DNA of 64,000 bases from Geminicoccaceae bacterium (GTDB taxonomy: Bacteria > Pseudomonadota > Alphaproteobacteria > Geminicoccales > Geminicoccaceae). Shown piece by piece: positions 34,211 to 44,349 of this stretch. The position numbers were made by a program, and so were the translations under genes. The stretch is taken from assembly GCA_020638495.1 (NCBI GenBank), contig JACKIN010000014.1, forward strand, positions 42,606 through 106,605, in the 5' to 3' direction. Position 1 is the first letter of the stretch, and the number at the start of each line of letters is the position of its first letter. The notes under the pieces were generated by a model, which was given only the letters and a program-made list of their open reading frames with translations, was not told where the DNA came from and did not search any database.

Positions 34211-36709
34211 TCAGACGACAAAGCGCGACCAGCTGCCGTAGCGGCTCCGCACCGAACCGCGTGGCACGCTGAGCGCCATCAGGGCCAGCCCGCAGGCGAG
34301 GTCGGCGGCGACCTGGTACCAAGTGGCATCGACGACGAGCACCGTGATGACGAGCGCCATGCCGAGCAGGATGTTCAAGAAGCGCGCTGCCCGCACGGAC
34401 TCGGCGGTCGCCGTGACGGCGACGGTGAGCGCCAGGGCGCCGATCAGGTGGTCGGCATCGGCGAGCACGCCCTCCGTGCCGAGCGTGAGCCGGGTGAACA
34501 TCAGCCAGACCGCGACAGCCATGGAGGCTGCCAAGGTCCAGGGAAGCGTGATGCCGCCACCGAGCATGTCGCCGATGATGGCCCTGGGCGAACGCTCGAA
34601 GTCGGCGGCCGCGGACTCGTCGGGGCCATCGTCGGTGTCGCCGGTGAGAAAGACATGCAGCAGCGGCCGGCCGGCGCGCCGCCGTCGGGCCAGGAACTGA
34701 CAGGTGGCGACCAGCTCGTCGACCGAATAGGGAATCTGGATCAGCATGGCTGCCGCGGTGATCAGGCAGAGCGTGCACCAGGTGCCGAGCACGATCGGCT
34801 GGATGATGATGAAGGTGATCGAGACCGCGCCGAGCGGCACGATCATGATGCCGAAGACCAGGACCAGCCAGGGCATGGTGCGCCAGCGCCGCGCCGAGCC
34901 GATGACGCCGATCAGGATCTCCAGCATGTAGGTGAGCGCGCCGAGGCCGGCATCCGGCACCGGCCAGGCGCGCGAGACCGAGGAGGTGATGATCTCCTCG
35001 GTGCCGTTCCTGGGGTCGCCGGCGGCGCCGGCGAAGAAGGGCTCCCAGACGCCGTCGATATGGCCGAGCTGGTAGGCGGTCAGGTAGCGCGAGACGTATA
35101 GGCCGAGCAGCGCCAGGATGATGATCGGCAGGCGCTGGAACCAGTCGGACGGCGAGTAGTCCCAGCCCGGCGGGATGGTGGGCCCGGTGGTGACGGCGAC
35201 GCGGCCGATCCCGGGCGCCGGTCTTGCGCAGGCGGCGCAGGCGAAGATCAGGGCGCCGACCAGCGTCCCGTTCAGATAGGCGGCGGCCGTCGGCGCCCAG
35301 AACACGAGCGGGGCGAGCATCACCCAGAGCCCGACCACCGCCACCGCCCAGCGGACCAGGGCGAAGCGCCAGGATAGGGCGAGAAAGCCCAGGGCCATGA
35401 CCAGGAGCCCGCTGGCGACGTCGCTCCACGTCATCCAGAAAGACTGGTAGCCGAGGATGGGCGGGCTGGTGACCAGCCAGGTGCCGAGGCCGATATTGAG
35501 AAAATGTGCCCAGCGAAAGCGATCGTGGGCGTCGCGCCGGCGCTCCTCGGCCCGCTGGCGCAGCGCATCCGGATCGTCCGTACGCTCGCGCGCCGCCGCC
35601 AGCCAGTGCGGCAGCGTCAGGCCGTTGGCCTCGTACCAGCCGACAGGGTCGGCCTGGAGGTTCTCGACGATGCACGGCAGCACCTCGAGGATGCGATGCC
35701 GTGGCTGCCAGCCGAGCAGCTCCCGGGCACGGGAGATGTCGAGCTCGTAGTGGTCGTCGGCCATCTCGACCATGAACGGTCGGACGAAAGGCTTCTCGCC
35801 CTGGTCCAGGTCGTCCGGCACGAGCGGCTCGCTCTTCTCCTCGACCCAGGCCCCGGCAGCGGCCAGGGGCTTGGGGATCGAAAGCGTGGTCCAGTCCTCC
35901 TCGCCATGGATGAGCGTCGCCAGGCGCTGCTGCAGCTCGCCATAGCCGGCGGCCTCCGCCTCGCCGATCAGGATGGCCGTGTCTGCCGGGAGATCCCGGC
36001 GCCGCTCCACGGCGCGCACGAACGCCTCGACCATGTCCGCCTGGTGGAGGAACGCCTGGCCCGTCTCGAGCGAGCCGGCATAGGCATGGGCCTTGGGGTC
36101 GCGCTCGTAGATGCGGCGGATCTGCTCGGCCAGGGTCGGCACCGCGGTCCGGTCGTCGTAGAGGCCGGCCAGGCGCAGGACGAGATAGGGGATGGCGCCG
36201 TGCTCCGCGCGAATCACGTCCTCGGCCCGGGCCTTGGACTTCGGATAGGCCCAGCGCGGCTCGATGGCCGTCGATTCGCTGATCGGCACCCCGGGCGCCC
36301 CCGGGCGATGCACGAGCATGGTGCCGGCATAAACGAACTGCTCGACCTCGAAGCCCTGAAGAGCGCGCAGGAGGTGGCGCGTTCCGTCGACATTGACGGC
36401 GTCGTAGGCCGGATGCTCCTCGCCGGAGAAATCGAAGTAGGCGGCGAGATGGATGACCGAGGCTATCTGGCGGCCATGGCGGTCGGCGAGCTTGCGCAGG
36501 GCCAGCTCGACCGAATCGGCGCTCGTGAGATCGACCGGGATGAGCTCGCAGGCGGCTTCCTTGCCGGTGAGGTCCAGGCCGACGACCCGATAATCGGCTT
36601 CGAGCGCCCGCACGAGGGCGGTGCCGATGGCGCCGGCAGCGCCCGTGATGAGCACCAGAGGCCTGGCCGACGCGGTGTCGCTCCCTGCGTTCGGTGGTGC
36701 AACTGGCAA
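34211..36709 (-). CDS. SDR epimerase-SPW-VKOR multidomain membrane protein
   Basis: The 832-residue fusion opens with an extended SDR/NAD-epimerase domain (about 15-330): LVLITGAAGAIGTALVRAL binds NAD, and Y-x3-K lies in YPKSKARAED. A membrane part with SPW-type motifs follows (GTWLVTSPPILGYQSFW, then GLWVMLAPLVFW). A VKOR-like part (about 520-690) holds a CxxC in GTWCTLCLITAA (near residue 645). Another SPW-like membrane end closes the protein. VKOR domains reoxidise thiols with quinone; SDR domains reduce or epimerise. The TTG at 36709 is supported by AGGAG 7 nt upstream. The substrate is unknown. Confidence 0.8.
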   Translation of the reverse strand: MPVAPPNAGSDTASARPLVLITGAAGAIGTALVRALEADYRVVGLDLTGKEAACELIPVDLTSADSVELALRKLADRHGRQIASVIHLAAYFDFSGEEHPAYDAVNVDGTRHLLRALQGFEVEQFVYAGTMLVHRPGAPGVPISESTAIEPRWAYPKSKARAEDVIRAEHGAIPYLVLRLAGLYDDRTAVPTLAEQIRRIYERDPKAHAYAGSLETGQAFLHQADMVEAFVRAVERRRDLPADTAILIGEAEAAGYGELQQRLATLIHGEEDWTTLSIPKPLAAAGAWVEEKSEPLVPDDLDQGEKPFVRPFMVEMADDHYELDISRARELLGWQPRHRILEVLPCIVENLQADPVGWYEANGLTLPHWLAAARERTDDPDALRQRAEERRRDAHDRFRWAHFLNIGLGTWLVTSPPILGYQSFWMTWSDVASGLLVMALGFLALSWRFALVRWAVAVVGLWVMLAPLVFWAPTAAAYLNGTLVGALIFACAACARPAPGIGRVAVTTGPTIPPGWDYSPSDWFQRLPIIILALLGLYVSRYLTAYQLGHIDGVWEPFFAGAAGDPRNGTEEIITSSVSRAWPVPDAGLGALTYMLEILIGVIGSARRWRTMPWLVLVFGIMIVPLGAVSITFIIIQPIVLGTWCTLCLITAAAMLIQIPYSVDELVATCQFLARRRRAGRPLLHVFLTGDTDDGPDESAAADFERSPRAIIGDMLGGGITLPWTLAASMAVAVWLMFTRLTLGTEGVLADADHLIGALALTVAVTATAESVRAARFLNILLGMALVITVLVVDATWYQVAADLACGLALMALSVPRGSVRSRYGSWSRFVV

Positions 36710-37064
36710 TGGTCGCTCCTGTCCCTCCCGGAAGTGGGCTGCAGCAGGCGCGGCGGCGCCGAGCTCGCGGCTCGTGGCGAGCCGCCGGCGGCGGAGCCGC
36801 CATGGCTTCGGTTGGGCAACGGGCTCGGCCCGGCTCCGGTTCCAGCAGCCCGGAGGTGCCGCAAGGTGCGAGCCATCCCGTCACCGCCCCTCGCCCGGCC
36901 GCGCTCTGCGGCCGACGGCCATCTTCTCAAGAAAAGCAAATGCCGAATCTTGGCCGTAGATAAGTATGCGGCATGACTCGGCGAGCGATCGGGCGCCTGT
37001 CCGGCCTTGCGGTGCTCGACGATTCGCGTATCCTGCGGCGTCAGCACAAGAAAAGACAGATCGC
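36710..37064. other. 355-bp divergent intergenic region
   Basis: It separates the SDR-VKOR fusion (minus) from the LysM/Ig-like gene (plus). TTGCGG near 37007 and TATCCT near 37029, 16 nt apart, could be a weak sigma-70-type promoter for the plus-strand genes. I see no gene or clear operator here. Confidence 0.3.
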
Positions 37065-39428
37065 ATGACTGTCGGCGGGGGAAACGGTCGATCGAGATTG
37101 GCCGGCTGGGCGATGCGGTGGATCGGCGCCGCCCTGCTTCTCGGCGCGCCGGCGGCGCTCGCCGTCGTCGAGATCGACGGCCCCCTCACCACGGTACGCG
37201 TCGAGCAGGGGCAGAGCATACGCGACCTCGCCGCCCTCTACCTGAAGGACCCCGATCTCTGGCCGCAGATCATCGAGTTCAGCGGCCTCGGCTCGGTCGT
37301 CGACGTCCGCCCGGGCATCGAGCTCAAGGTCCCGGTCGTCCAGGTCGCCGCCGCGGATGACGCCCTCGCCATCTCGCTCGTGTCGATCCAGAAGGCGACT
37401 GCGGAGGGGGCGCGGATCTTCGCCCCGATCGAGATCGGCACGGCGATCGAGAAGCGCGACGAGGCGGTGGAATACCGGACCGCGGGCGAATGGCGCGAGG
37501 TCGTGGTCCACGCCAACGAGGCGACCGCCCATGCCGAGCAGGCGCTCGATATCTCGCTGCAGCAGCGCGACCGGGCGGCCGAGGCCGTGCTCAGCGACAT
37601 TCACGGCGCTGTCGAGGGCAGCAAGCCTGTCGAGACCGGCTGGTCGGGCCGCCGGCTGAACGATTTCCTGATCGAGTTCGAGCGGCTGCGCACGCTCTCC
37701 GCCTCGACCGCCCAGGTGACCTTCCGCGATCTCAGCCGGCTGCGCCTCAACCCGAACTCCAACGCCGTCATCCAGCGCATGCGCAGCGACCCGCTGACCG
37801 GGGCCGAGACCACCAAGGTCAGCCTGGTCGAGGGCGATTTCTACGCGCTGCTCAACCAGCTGCACAACCGGGCCGACTTCGAGGTCGAGGTGCCGGGTGT
37901 CGAGACCGAGGCGACCTCGGCCGATTTCTGGGTGAGCCACGACAGCGCGGCCTCGCGCTTCGCCAATTACGACGACGCCGAGATGCGCATCAAGGCGCGC
38001 GGCCAGACCATCGGCCTCGGCAGGAACGAGGGTGCGCTGGTGCCGGCGAACGAGGGCGATCTGTTCGAGGTGACGGTGCTCGACCGGCCGGTGCTGTTCG
38101 CGCCATCCGACCGCGAGCAGATCTTCAACGGCACCGTTGCCCTCGCATGGCAGGGCACGGCCGAGGCCGCCGGCTACTGGCTCGAGATCGCGGGCGACGT
38201 CGACTTCAACGCCATGAAGGTCTCGGAGTGGGGCCTGACCGACAGGACGAAGACGGTCGAGCGGCTCGATGCCGGTGACTATTTCTGGCGCATCTCGGCG
38301 CTCGACGCCTACGGCCTGCCGGGCGAGCGCAGCCTGGTGCGGAGCTTCACGGCCGTCCTCGACGCGACGCCGCCCTTCCTCACCGTGCTGGCCCCGGGCG
38401 AGGACGCCATTCTCCGCGACGCCGCGGTCCGGGTGTCGGGCGAGAGCGAGCCCCGGGCCAGCCTGACGGTCAATGGCGCGCCCGTGCCGCCCGACGAGAC
38501 CGGCCGGTTCGAGGCGCATGTCGAAGCCGTGCCGGGGCTCAACGAGGTGGTGCTGGAGGCCATCGACCGGGCCGGCAACCGGACGAGCAAGACGCGCCGC
38601 TTCACCTACCGTGCGGATCGCCTGGCCGCACTCGGCTTCGACCCGTCGATCCCGACCGACGATGCGGGACATCTGCTGACGCGCGGCCCCGAGCTCGGCG
38701 TCAGCGGCAGCTCGACCGCCGAGCCCGGCTCGCGCCTGATCGTCCGGGATGCCACGGGTGAGGTCGTCGCCGACGCGCTGGTGGCCGAGGACGGCCGATT
38801 CGCCTTCACCGTCGAGGCGGACGAGGCCGGCGCCGCCTACGAAGTCGAGGTGGTCGCGGTGAGCGGGGCCGCCGAGGGCGGGACCGGCTTCACCGCCACG
38901 CGGGACGCGCTGCCGCCGGAGCTGAGCTTCGGCGAGCCGCCGCCCCGGGCGACGGCCGTGCGCTGGCTGCAGCTCTGGGGCAGTGCCGGCGACGCGGTCG
39001 CCCTCGCCGTCAACGGCACCGACCTGGCGATCACCGACGGCAGCTTCGAGACCCTGCTGTCGCTGGTGCCCGGGTCGAACCCGATCGAGCTCGTCGCCAC
39101 CGACCGGGTCGGCAACGTCGCCATGCAGGAGCTGGCGGTGGTGCTCGATCTCGACCCGCCCGAGGTGGGGGCCGCCGAGGTGCGCCGCACCGGCGGTGCC
39201 GACGACGGAATCGAGATCGTGGTCGCCGCCACCGACGCCACGGACCTCAAGCAGGCGGCCGCGTACACCCTTTCGGTCGATGGCGAGGAGCGCAGCGGGT
39301 ATCTGAGGTACGACCCGGAGTCGGGTCTCTACCGCGAAACCTTGCCGCCCGCCGGGGGCCGCCTCAAGCTGGTCGAGGTCACGGTCGAGGACTACGCGGG
39401 CAATGCCACCGTGCGACGCTTCGATTGA
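37065..39428 (+). CDS. Envelope protein with LysM-like, FecR-like and Ig-like domains
   Basis: The ~787-residue exported protein has a signal peptide (about residues 14-36, MRWIGAALLLGAPAALA). A LysM-like domain follows (VEQGQSIRDLAALYLKDPDLWPQII), then a coil-rich segment and a FecR-like/beta region. Fibronectin- or Ig-like repeats make up the rest (FAPSDREQIFNGTVALAWQG; PPFLTVLAPGED; GLNEVVLEAIDRAGNRTSK and related repeats). It probably sits on peptidoglycan and senses or binds envelope material. The gene runs 64 bp upstream of the giant PKD gene, which is coupled to an adenylate cyclase, so it may be part of that signalling module. Confidence 0.75.
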   Translation: MTVGGGNGRSRLAGWAMRWIGAALLLGAPAALAVVEIDGPLTTVRVEQGQSIRDLAALYLKDPDLWPQIIEFSGLGSVVDVRPGIELKVPVVQVAAADDALAISLVSIQKATAEGARIFAPIEIGTAIEKRDEAVEYRTAGEWREVVVHANEATAHAEQALDISLQQRDRAAEAVLSDIHGAVEGSKPVETGWSGRRLNDFLIEFERLRTLSASTAQVTFRDLSRLRLNPNSNAVIQRMRSDPLTGAETTKVSLVEGDFYALLNQLHNRADFEVEVPGVETEATSADFWVSHDSAASRFANYDDAEMRIKARGQTIGLGRNEGALVPANEGDLFEVTVLDRPVLFAPSDREQIFNGTVALAWQGTAEAAGYWLEIAGDVDFNAMKVSEWGLTDRTKTVERLDAGDYFWRISALDAYGLPGERSLVRSFTAVLDATPPFLTVLAPGEDAILRDAAVRVSGESEPRASLTVNGAPVPPDETGRFEAHVEAVPGLNEVVLEAIDRAGNRTSKTRRFTYRADRLAALGFDPSIPTDDAGHLLTRGPELGVSGSSTAEPGSRLIVRDATGEVVADALVAEDGRFAFTVEADEAGAAYEVEVVAVSGAAEGGTGFTATRDALPPELSFGEPPPRATAVRWLQLWGSAGDAVALAVNGTDLAITDGSFETLLSLVPGSNPIELVATDRVGNVAMQELAVVLDLDPPEVGAAEVRRTGGADDGIEIVVAATDATDLKQAAAYTLSVDGEERSGYLRYDPESGLYRETLPPAGGRLKLVEVTVEDYAGNATVRRFD

Positions 39429-39492
39429 TGTCAATCGCCCGGCAAGCCGCAGCAATATGAGCAACCGGGCCGTGCAGGACGGGGGGCGAACG

Positions 39493-42400
39493 ATGATCAG
39501 GTGGCAGCGGAAAGGTCTCGCCGCACTGGCCCTCGGCATGGCGCTCGGCGGCTTGTCGCCGGCCGAGCGGGCGTCAGCGCAGACGGTGCCGCTGAACGTC
39601 GTCTATGGCCCCGTGGCGCAGACGCGCGAAGGTGACCTCGATCACCGCGAGAACCTGTTCATCAGCGTGCCCGCCGACCTCGAGGGCCACCTCTTCCTCC
39701 GCCTCTTCGACCCCGAGGCCAACGGCCTGCACGACACGGCCTATGGCAGCTTCGGCAACAGCACCGTGCTGTTTCGCCTCCTGGGCGGCGCGGGCGCTTA
39801 CACCGGTGTCGAGTTCCCGCCACCGGTGGCCGATGGCTCGCCGGCCGATCCGGAGGCTGGGCTGCCGCTGCCGGACGAGGCGGGTGTTCTGATCGCCGAG
39901 CAGCGCTTCGGGGCAGAGCCCGCCACCGACGACCGCTGGGTGACGCTCACCCCCTTCCAGGCGAGCCAGGGCGAGATCCGGGACGGCCGCGCCTATTTCC
40001 GCCTCGATGTGATCGGCGAAGCCGGTGACGACGGCAATGTCTTCGCCTTCGAGGTCAGCCGGGCACCGGACGCGAGCGAGCTGCCGGCCGACGTCCGGCT
40101 CTTCGCCTTTCGCCCGACGCTCCGCTGGCCCGGAACGCGCGAGGTGGTGGAGCTGCGTTTTTCGGCCCCGGCCGGCGAGCGGGCCACCTTGCAGAACTTC
40201 GATGGTGCGGAAGCCTCGGTCGAGCTGGTTTCGACCTTCGCGAGCACGGCCCTGCCGGCATCCGGCCAGGATGCCTGGGCGTCGGGCACCTTCACCGTGC
40301 CCGAGGGCGAGACGGCAATCGAGTTCAAGGGCGGCAACGAGACGCCGAACGACATCACCTTCGCCCTCTTCGACGAAGCCGGCGGGCCCCTGCCCTTCGA
40401 GCTGCCGGCGCGGCTCCGGCAGCCGGCCCTGCGGCCGGAGGCGGTCGGGATCGCAACACCGCTCGCCGATTGCCGGGCGGTCGCGTTCGACGCCAGCGGC
40501 TCGAGCGGCGACCACCCGCTGCGCCTGCAGTGGCTCTTCGGCGACGGCCGGAACTCGGCCGAAACCGTGGTGGTCCACCGCTACGACATTCCCGGTCGCT
40601 ACGAGGCCGAGCTGCAGGTGCTGGGTCCCTCGGACCGCGTCGCTTCCGGCAGCTCGATCCGGCTGCCGGTCCATGTGCGCAACCGGCCGACGGCGGTGGC
40701 GGGCGAAGCGGTCGTCGCCGCCCCCGGCGACGCGATCCTGTTCGACGGCTCGGCCTCGCTGCCGAGCGACCGGCCGATCTCGAGCTTCCTCTGGAGCTTC
40801 GGCGACGGCAGCCAGGCGAGCGGTGCCGAAGCACGCAAGACCTATGCGACGCCGGGTCTCTACCGCAGCGTGCTGCGCGTCGCCGACGACGCCGATCATC
40901 CCTGCAATTTCGGCATCGCCCAAAGGCTCGTCACCATCAACTTCCAGCCCACGGCCGAAGCCGGCGAGGCGCGTTCCGCCGCGGTCGGCGAGGCCATCCG
41001 CTTCGATGGAGGTGCCAGCTACGATGTCGACGGCGAGATCGCCGGGTGGCACTGGGCCTTCGGCGATGGCGACAGTGCCAGCACGGCCGCCGCCGACCAT
41101 GCCTTCCAGGCGCCGGGCGTCTACGAGGCGCGGCTGACGGTGGTGGACGATGCCGGCGTGGGCAACAGCTCCACCTCCGACACCGTGCGGATCACGGTCA
41201 ATGCACCGCCGGTGCCAGTCTCGACGCAGCCGACGCGGCCGATCGCGGTCGGCGAGATCGCCCGCTTCGATGCCACGCAATCGACCGATCCGGACGGCGA
41301 GATCCTGGACTACCAGTGGGCGTTCGGCGACGGCGCCATCGCCGAGGGGGCGGTTGTCGAATACGCCTATGGCGCACCCGGCATCTACGAGGTGCGGCTG
41401 ACCGCGCGCGACAACTCGGCGACCCGGTCCGACACGGCGGAGACCTCCTTCCAGGTGGTCGTGAGCGCCGCCCCGGTGGCCGACGCGGGACCGGACCAGC
41501 TCGTCACGGCCAGCGAGGTGGTCTTCGACGGCGGCGGCTCCAGCGACGCCGACGGCACGATCACGAGCTACGAGTGGACCTTCGGCGACGGCGCCACGGG
41601 CACCGGCCGGGTCATGCGCCATGCCTATGTCGAGCCCGGCACCTACGAGGTGGCCCTGACGGTCCGCGACGATTCGGGCGCCCCGCTCAACGTCCATCGC
41701 GACACCGCCATGGTGCGCGTCAACCAGGCGCCGATCGCCGATGCCGGCCCGGACCTGGTGGCGGCCCCGGGCCAGTCGCTGACCTTCGATGGCCGGGGCT
41801 CGCTCGATCCGGACGGGGTGATCGACATCTATGCCTGGCGGTTCGGCGACGGCAGTGACGGCCAGGGGGCCCAAATTCGGCACAGCTTCGACGCACCCGG
41901 CCACTACCGGGTCGAGCTGACGGTGCGGGACGACAGCGGCCAGGAGGCGGCGTTCGACGTCGACGAGGCGCGCGTGACGGTCAACGCCGCACCGGTCGCC
42001 GATGCCGGGCCGGACGTGCTGATCGCCCCCGGCACCGAGCTTCGCCTCAGCAGCGCTGCCTCGTTCGACCCGGACGGCTCGATCGAGGTCCATCGCTGGG
42101 ACTTCGACGATCGGGCGACGCCGGTCCTCGAGCGCTCGCCACGGCGGGTCTTCGACGAGCCGGGCATCTACACGGCCCAGCTCACCGTGAGCGACGGCAG
42201 CGGCACGCTCAATGCGTCCAGCTCCGACGAGATGCTGATCCACGTCAACCACGCGCCGGTCGCCGAGGCCGGGGCGGAGATCCGCACCGACCAGCTCATC
42301 GTGACCCTCGACGGCTCCGGCTCGGTCGACGCCGACGGCGACACCCTGGTCTTCACCTGGGACCCGGGCGACGGCTCGCCCGCGCTGACCGGGCGGACGG

Positions 42401-44349
42401 TCACCCATGCCTACCCGCGCGGCGGCGTCTTCCCGGTGACGCTCACGGTCGACGACGGCACCGGCCTCGCCAACTCGACCGCCGTCGATGCGACCCGCGT
42501 GGTGATCGACAGCCGGCCGGTGGCGGTGGCCGGCGGCAATCACGACGTCTGCTCGGGCGAGAGCATCCTCTTCGACGGCAGCGCCTCCAGCGATCCGGAT
42601 GGCGGCCTCCTGCGCTACGAGTGGGACTTCGGCGACGGGACCCGGGCCAACCTCGTCAACCCCGCCAAGACCTACGAGCTGCCCGGCGTCTATCCGGTGA
42701 CGCTCACGGTCCGGGACGAGAGCGGCAACGCTTCCGGCGTGCACAGCGACCGGGTCGCCGCCGTGGTCCGCGAGGCGCCGATCGCGGTGGCCGGAGCACC
42801 GACCCGGGCCTGCACCAACCAGACCATCCGCTTCGACGGCTCGCATTCGACCGATGCCGACGGTGCGGTCAACCTCTTCTCCTGGAACTTCGGCGACGGG
42901 TCGACCGGCGGCGGCGAGAAGCCGACCCATCTCTACGACCGGCCGGGCGAGTACCGCGTCATCCTGACCATCACCGGCGACAGCCGGGGGAGCTGCAACC
43001 CGCTCGACACCGACGAGACCAGGGTGACCGTCGTCGAGGCGCCCCGGGTCTCGATCGACGGCCCGGGCCGTGTCGCCATCGGCATTCCGGTCACCTGGCG
43101 GGCTGTGGCCTCCAGCGTGGCCGGCGCCGGCGAGGCGGTCTTCGCGTGGCAGTTGCCCGGCGTGCCGGCGTCGACCGGCCCAACGGTCACCCACAGCTTC
43201 GCCGAGCCCGGCATTTACGAGGTCGCGCTCACCGCCCGGTTCGGCGGTGGCGAGGGCGATTGCGGCGCCATCGACACGGCGCTCAGGGTCGTCGCCAACG
43301 CCCCGCCGGTGGCCGACACAGGTGACGCACACGTCGTCGCCCTGGGCGACGCGCTCCTGGTCGATGCATCGGCGTCGAGCGATCCCGACGGGGCGATCAC
43401 CCGCTACGAATGGGATTTCGGCGACGGCGCCACGGCGACGGGCGTGCAGGCCCGCCATCTCTACGCCGAGCCCGGCACCTACACCCTTGCCCTGACGGTC
43501 ACCGACGATGCCGGGGTGGCGAACAGCAGCACGACGACGACCGCGGAGATCACGGTCAACCCGACCGCGAGCGCCGGTCTCGAAGCGCCCTGGCCGCTCT
43601 GTCCCGGCGACGCCCATGCCTGGGTCGCCCAGGTTTCGAACGGCGTCGGCGCCAGCTGGCGTTTCGGCGACGGCACCGAGACGCAGGGTGCGACGGTCGA
43701 GCACGCCTTCGCCCGGCCCGGTCTCTATCCCGTGGCCGTGACCCTCGACGACGGGCGGGGCCTCGCCAACAGCGTGGCCACCGAGACGGTCTTCGTCCAC
43801 GTCAACCGCACGCCCGAAGCCGTGGCCGGCCCCGACCGGCTGGCCTGCCCGGGCGACAGGCTCGTCTTCGACGCCGACGGATCGGTCGACCATGACGGCA
43901 AGCTCAGCGGGTTCACCTGGCGCTTCGACGATGGCGTCGTGCTGGGCGGCTCAGAGGTCGAGCGCAGCTTCGAGGCGCCCGGCCTCTATCTGGCGGAGCT
44001 GACCGTCGCCGACGAGACCGGGGCCGCCTGCGGCATCGCCACCGACCGGGCCGCCGTGCGCATCAACGCGCCGCCCGTGGTCGATGCCGGCCCGGAGATG
44101 GACGGCCCGGTGGGCGCCGTGCACGACATCTTCCTCTTCGACGCCAGCGCCACCCGGGACCCGGACGGCGACGGGGTGCAGATCGTCTGGGACCTCGGCG
44201 ACGGCACCCGCCGCACCGGTGCCGTGGTCAAGCATCGCTACACGAAGCCAGGGGACTACACGGTGACCGTCGAAGCCAGCGACACGAGCGGTCTCGCCTG
44301 CGGCGTCGCCACGGACACGACCACGGTCAGAGCGCGTGCCCGCGACTGA
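39493..44349 (+). CDS. Giant secreted protein with about 15 PKD-like repeats
   Basis: The 1618-residue protein has a signal peptide (MIRWQRKGLAALALGMALGG, cleavage near ASA-QT) and an N-terminal beta-rich region of about 300 residues. About 15 tandem PKD domains follow, recognisable by the FDGSxSxDxDG start and the W-x-FGDG core. Repeats 7, 8, 11 and 14 are degenerate (DFDDR, DPGDG, QLPG, RFDDG). There is no C-terminal anchor. PKD repeats bind proteins or polysaccharides and act as spacers. I chose ATG 39493 for the GGGGGGCGAACG site; ATG 39457 is possible. Its end overlaps the cyclase gene by 14 bp. Confidence 0.85.
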   Translation: MIRWQRKGLAALALGMALGGLSPAERASAQTVPLNVVYGPVAQTREGDLDHRENLFISVPADLEGHLFLRLFDPEANGLHDTAYGSFGNSTVLFRLLGGAGAYTGVEFPPPVADGSPADPEAGLPLPDEAGVLIAEQRFGAEPATDDRWVTLTPFQASQGEIRDGRAYFRLDVIGEAGDDGNVFAFEVSRAPDASELPADVRLFAFRPTLRWPGTREVVELRFSAPAGERATLQNFDGAEASVELVSTFASTALPASGQDAWASGTFTVPEGETAIEFKGGNETPNDITFALFDEAGGPLPFELPARLRQPALRPEAVGIATPLADCRAVAFDASGSSGDHPLRLQWLFGDGRNSAETVVVHRYDIPGRYEAELQVLGPSDRVASGSSIRLPVHVRNRPTAVAGEAVVAAPGDAILFDGSASLPSDRPISSFLWSFGDGSQASGAEARKTYATPGLYRSVLRVADDADHPCNFGIAQRLVTINFQPTAEAGEARSAAVGEAIRFDGGASYDVDGEIAGWHWAFGDGDSASTAAADHAFQAPGVYEARLTVVDDAGVGNSSTSDTVRITVNAPPVPVSTQPTRPIAVGEIARFDATQSTDPDGEILDYQWAFGDGAIAEGAVVEYAYGAPGIYEVRLTARDNSATRSDTAETSFQVVVSAAPVADAGPDQLVTASEVVFDGGGSSDADGTITSYEWTFGDGATGTGRVMRHAYVEPGTYEVALTVRDDSGAPLNVHRDTAMVRVNQAPIADAGPDLVAAPGQSLTFDGRGSLDPDGVIDIYAWRFGDGSDGQGAQIRHSFDAPGHYRVELTVRDDSGQEAAFDVDEARVTVNAAPVADAGPDVLIAPGTELRLSSAASFDPDGSIEVHRWDFDDRATPVLERSPRRVFDEPGIYTAQLTVSDGSGTLNASSSDEMLIHVNHAPVAEAGAEIRTDQLIVTLDGSGSVDADGDTLVFTWDPGDGSPALTGRTVTHAYPRGGVFPVTLTVDDGTGLANSTAVDATRVVIDSRPVAVAGGNHDVCSGESILFDGSASSDPDGGLLRYEWDFGDGTRANLVNPAKTYELPGVYPVTLTVRDESGNASGVHSDRVAAVVREAPIAVAGAPTRACTNQTIRFDGSHSTDADGAVNLFSWNFGDGSTGGGEKPTHLYDRPGEYRVILTITGDSRGSCNPLDTDETRVTVVEAPRVSIDGPGRVAIGIPVTWRAVASSVAGAGEAVFAWQLPGVPASTGPTVTHSFAEPGIYEVALTARFGGGEGDCGAIDTALRVVANAPPVADTGDAHVVALGDALLVDASASSDPDGAITRYEWDFGDGATATGVQARHLYAEPGTYTLALTVTDDAGVANSSTTTTAEITVNPTASAGLEAPWPLCPGDAHAWVAQVSNGVGASWRFGDGTETQGATVEHAFARPGLYPVAVTLDDGRGLANSVATETVFVHVNRTPEAVAGPDRLACPGDRLVFDADGSVDHDGKLSGFTWRFDDGVVLGGSEVERSFEAPGLYLAELTVADETGAACGIATDRAAVRINAPPVVDAGPEMDGPVGAVHDIFLFDASATRDPDGDGVQIVWDLGDGTRRTGAVVKHRYTKPGDYTVTVEASDTSGLACGVATDTTTVRARARD

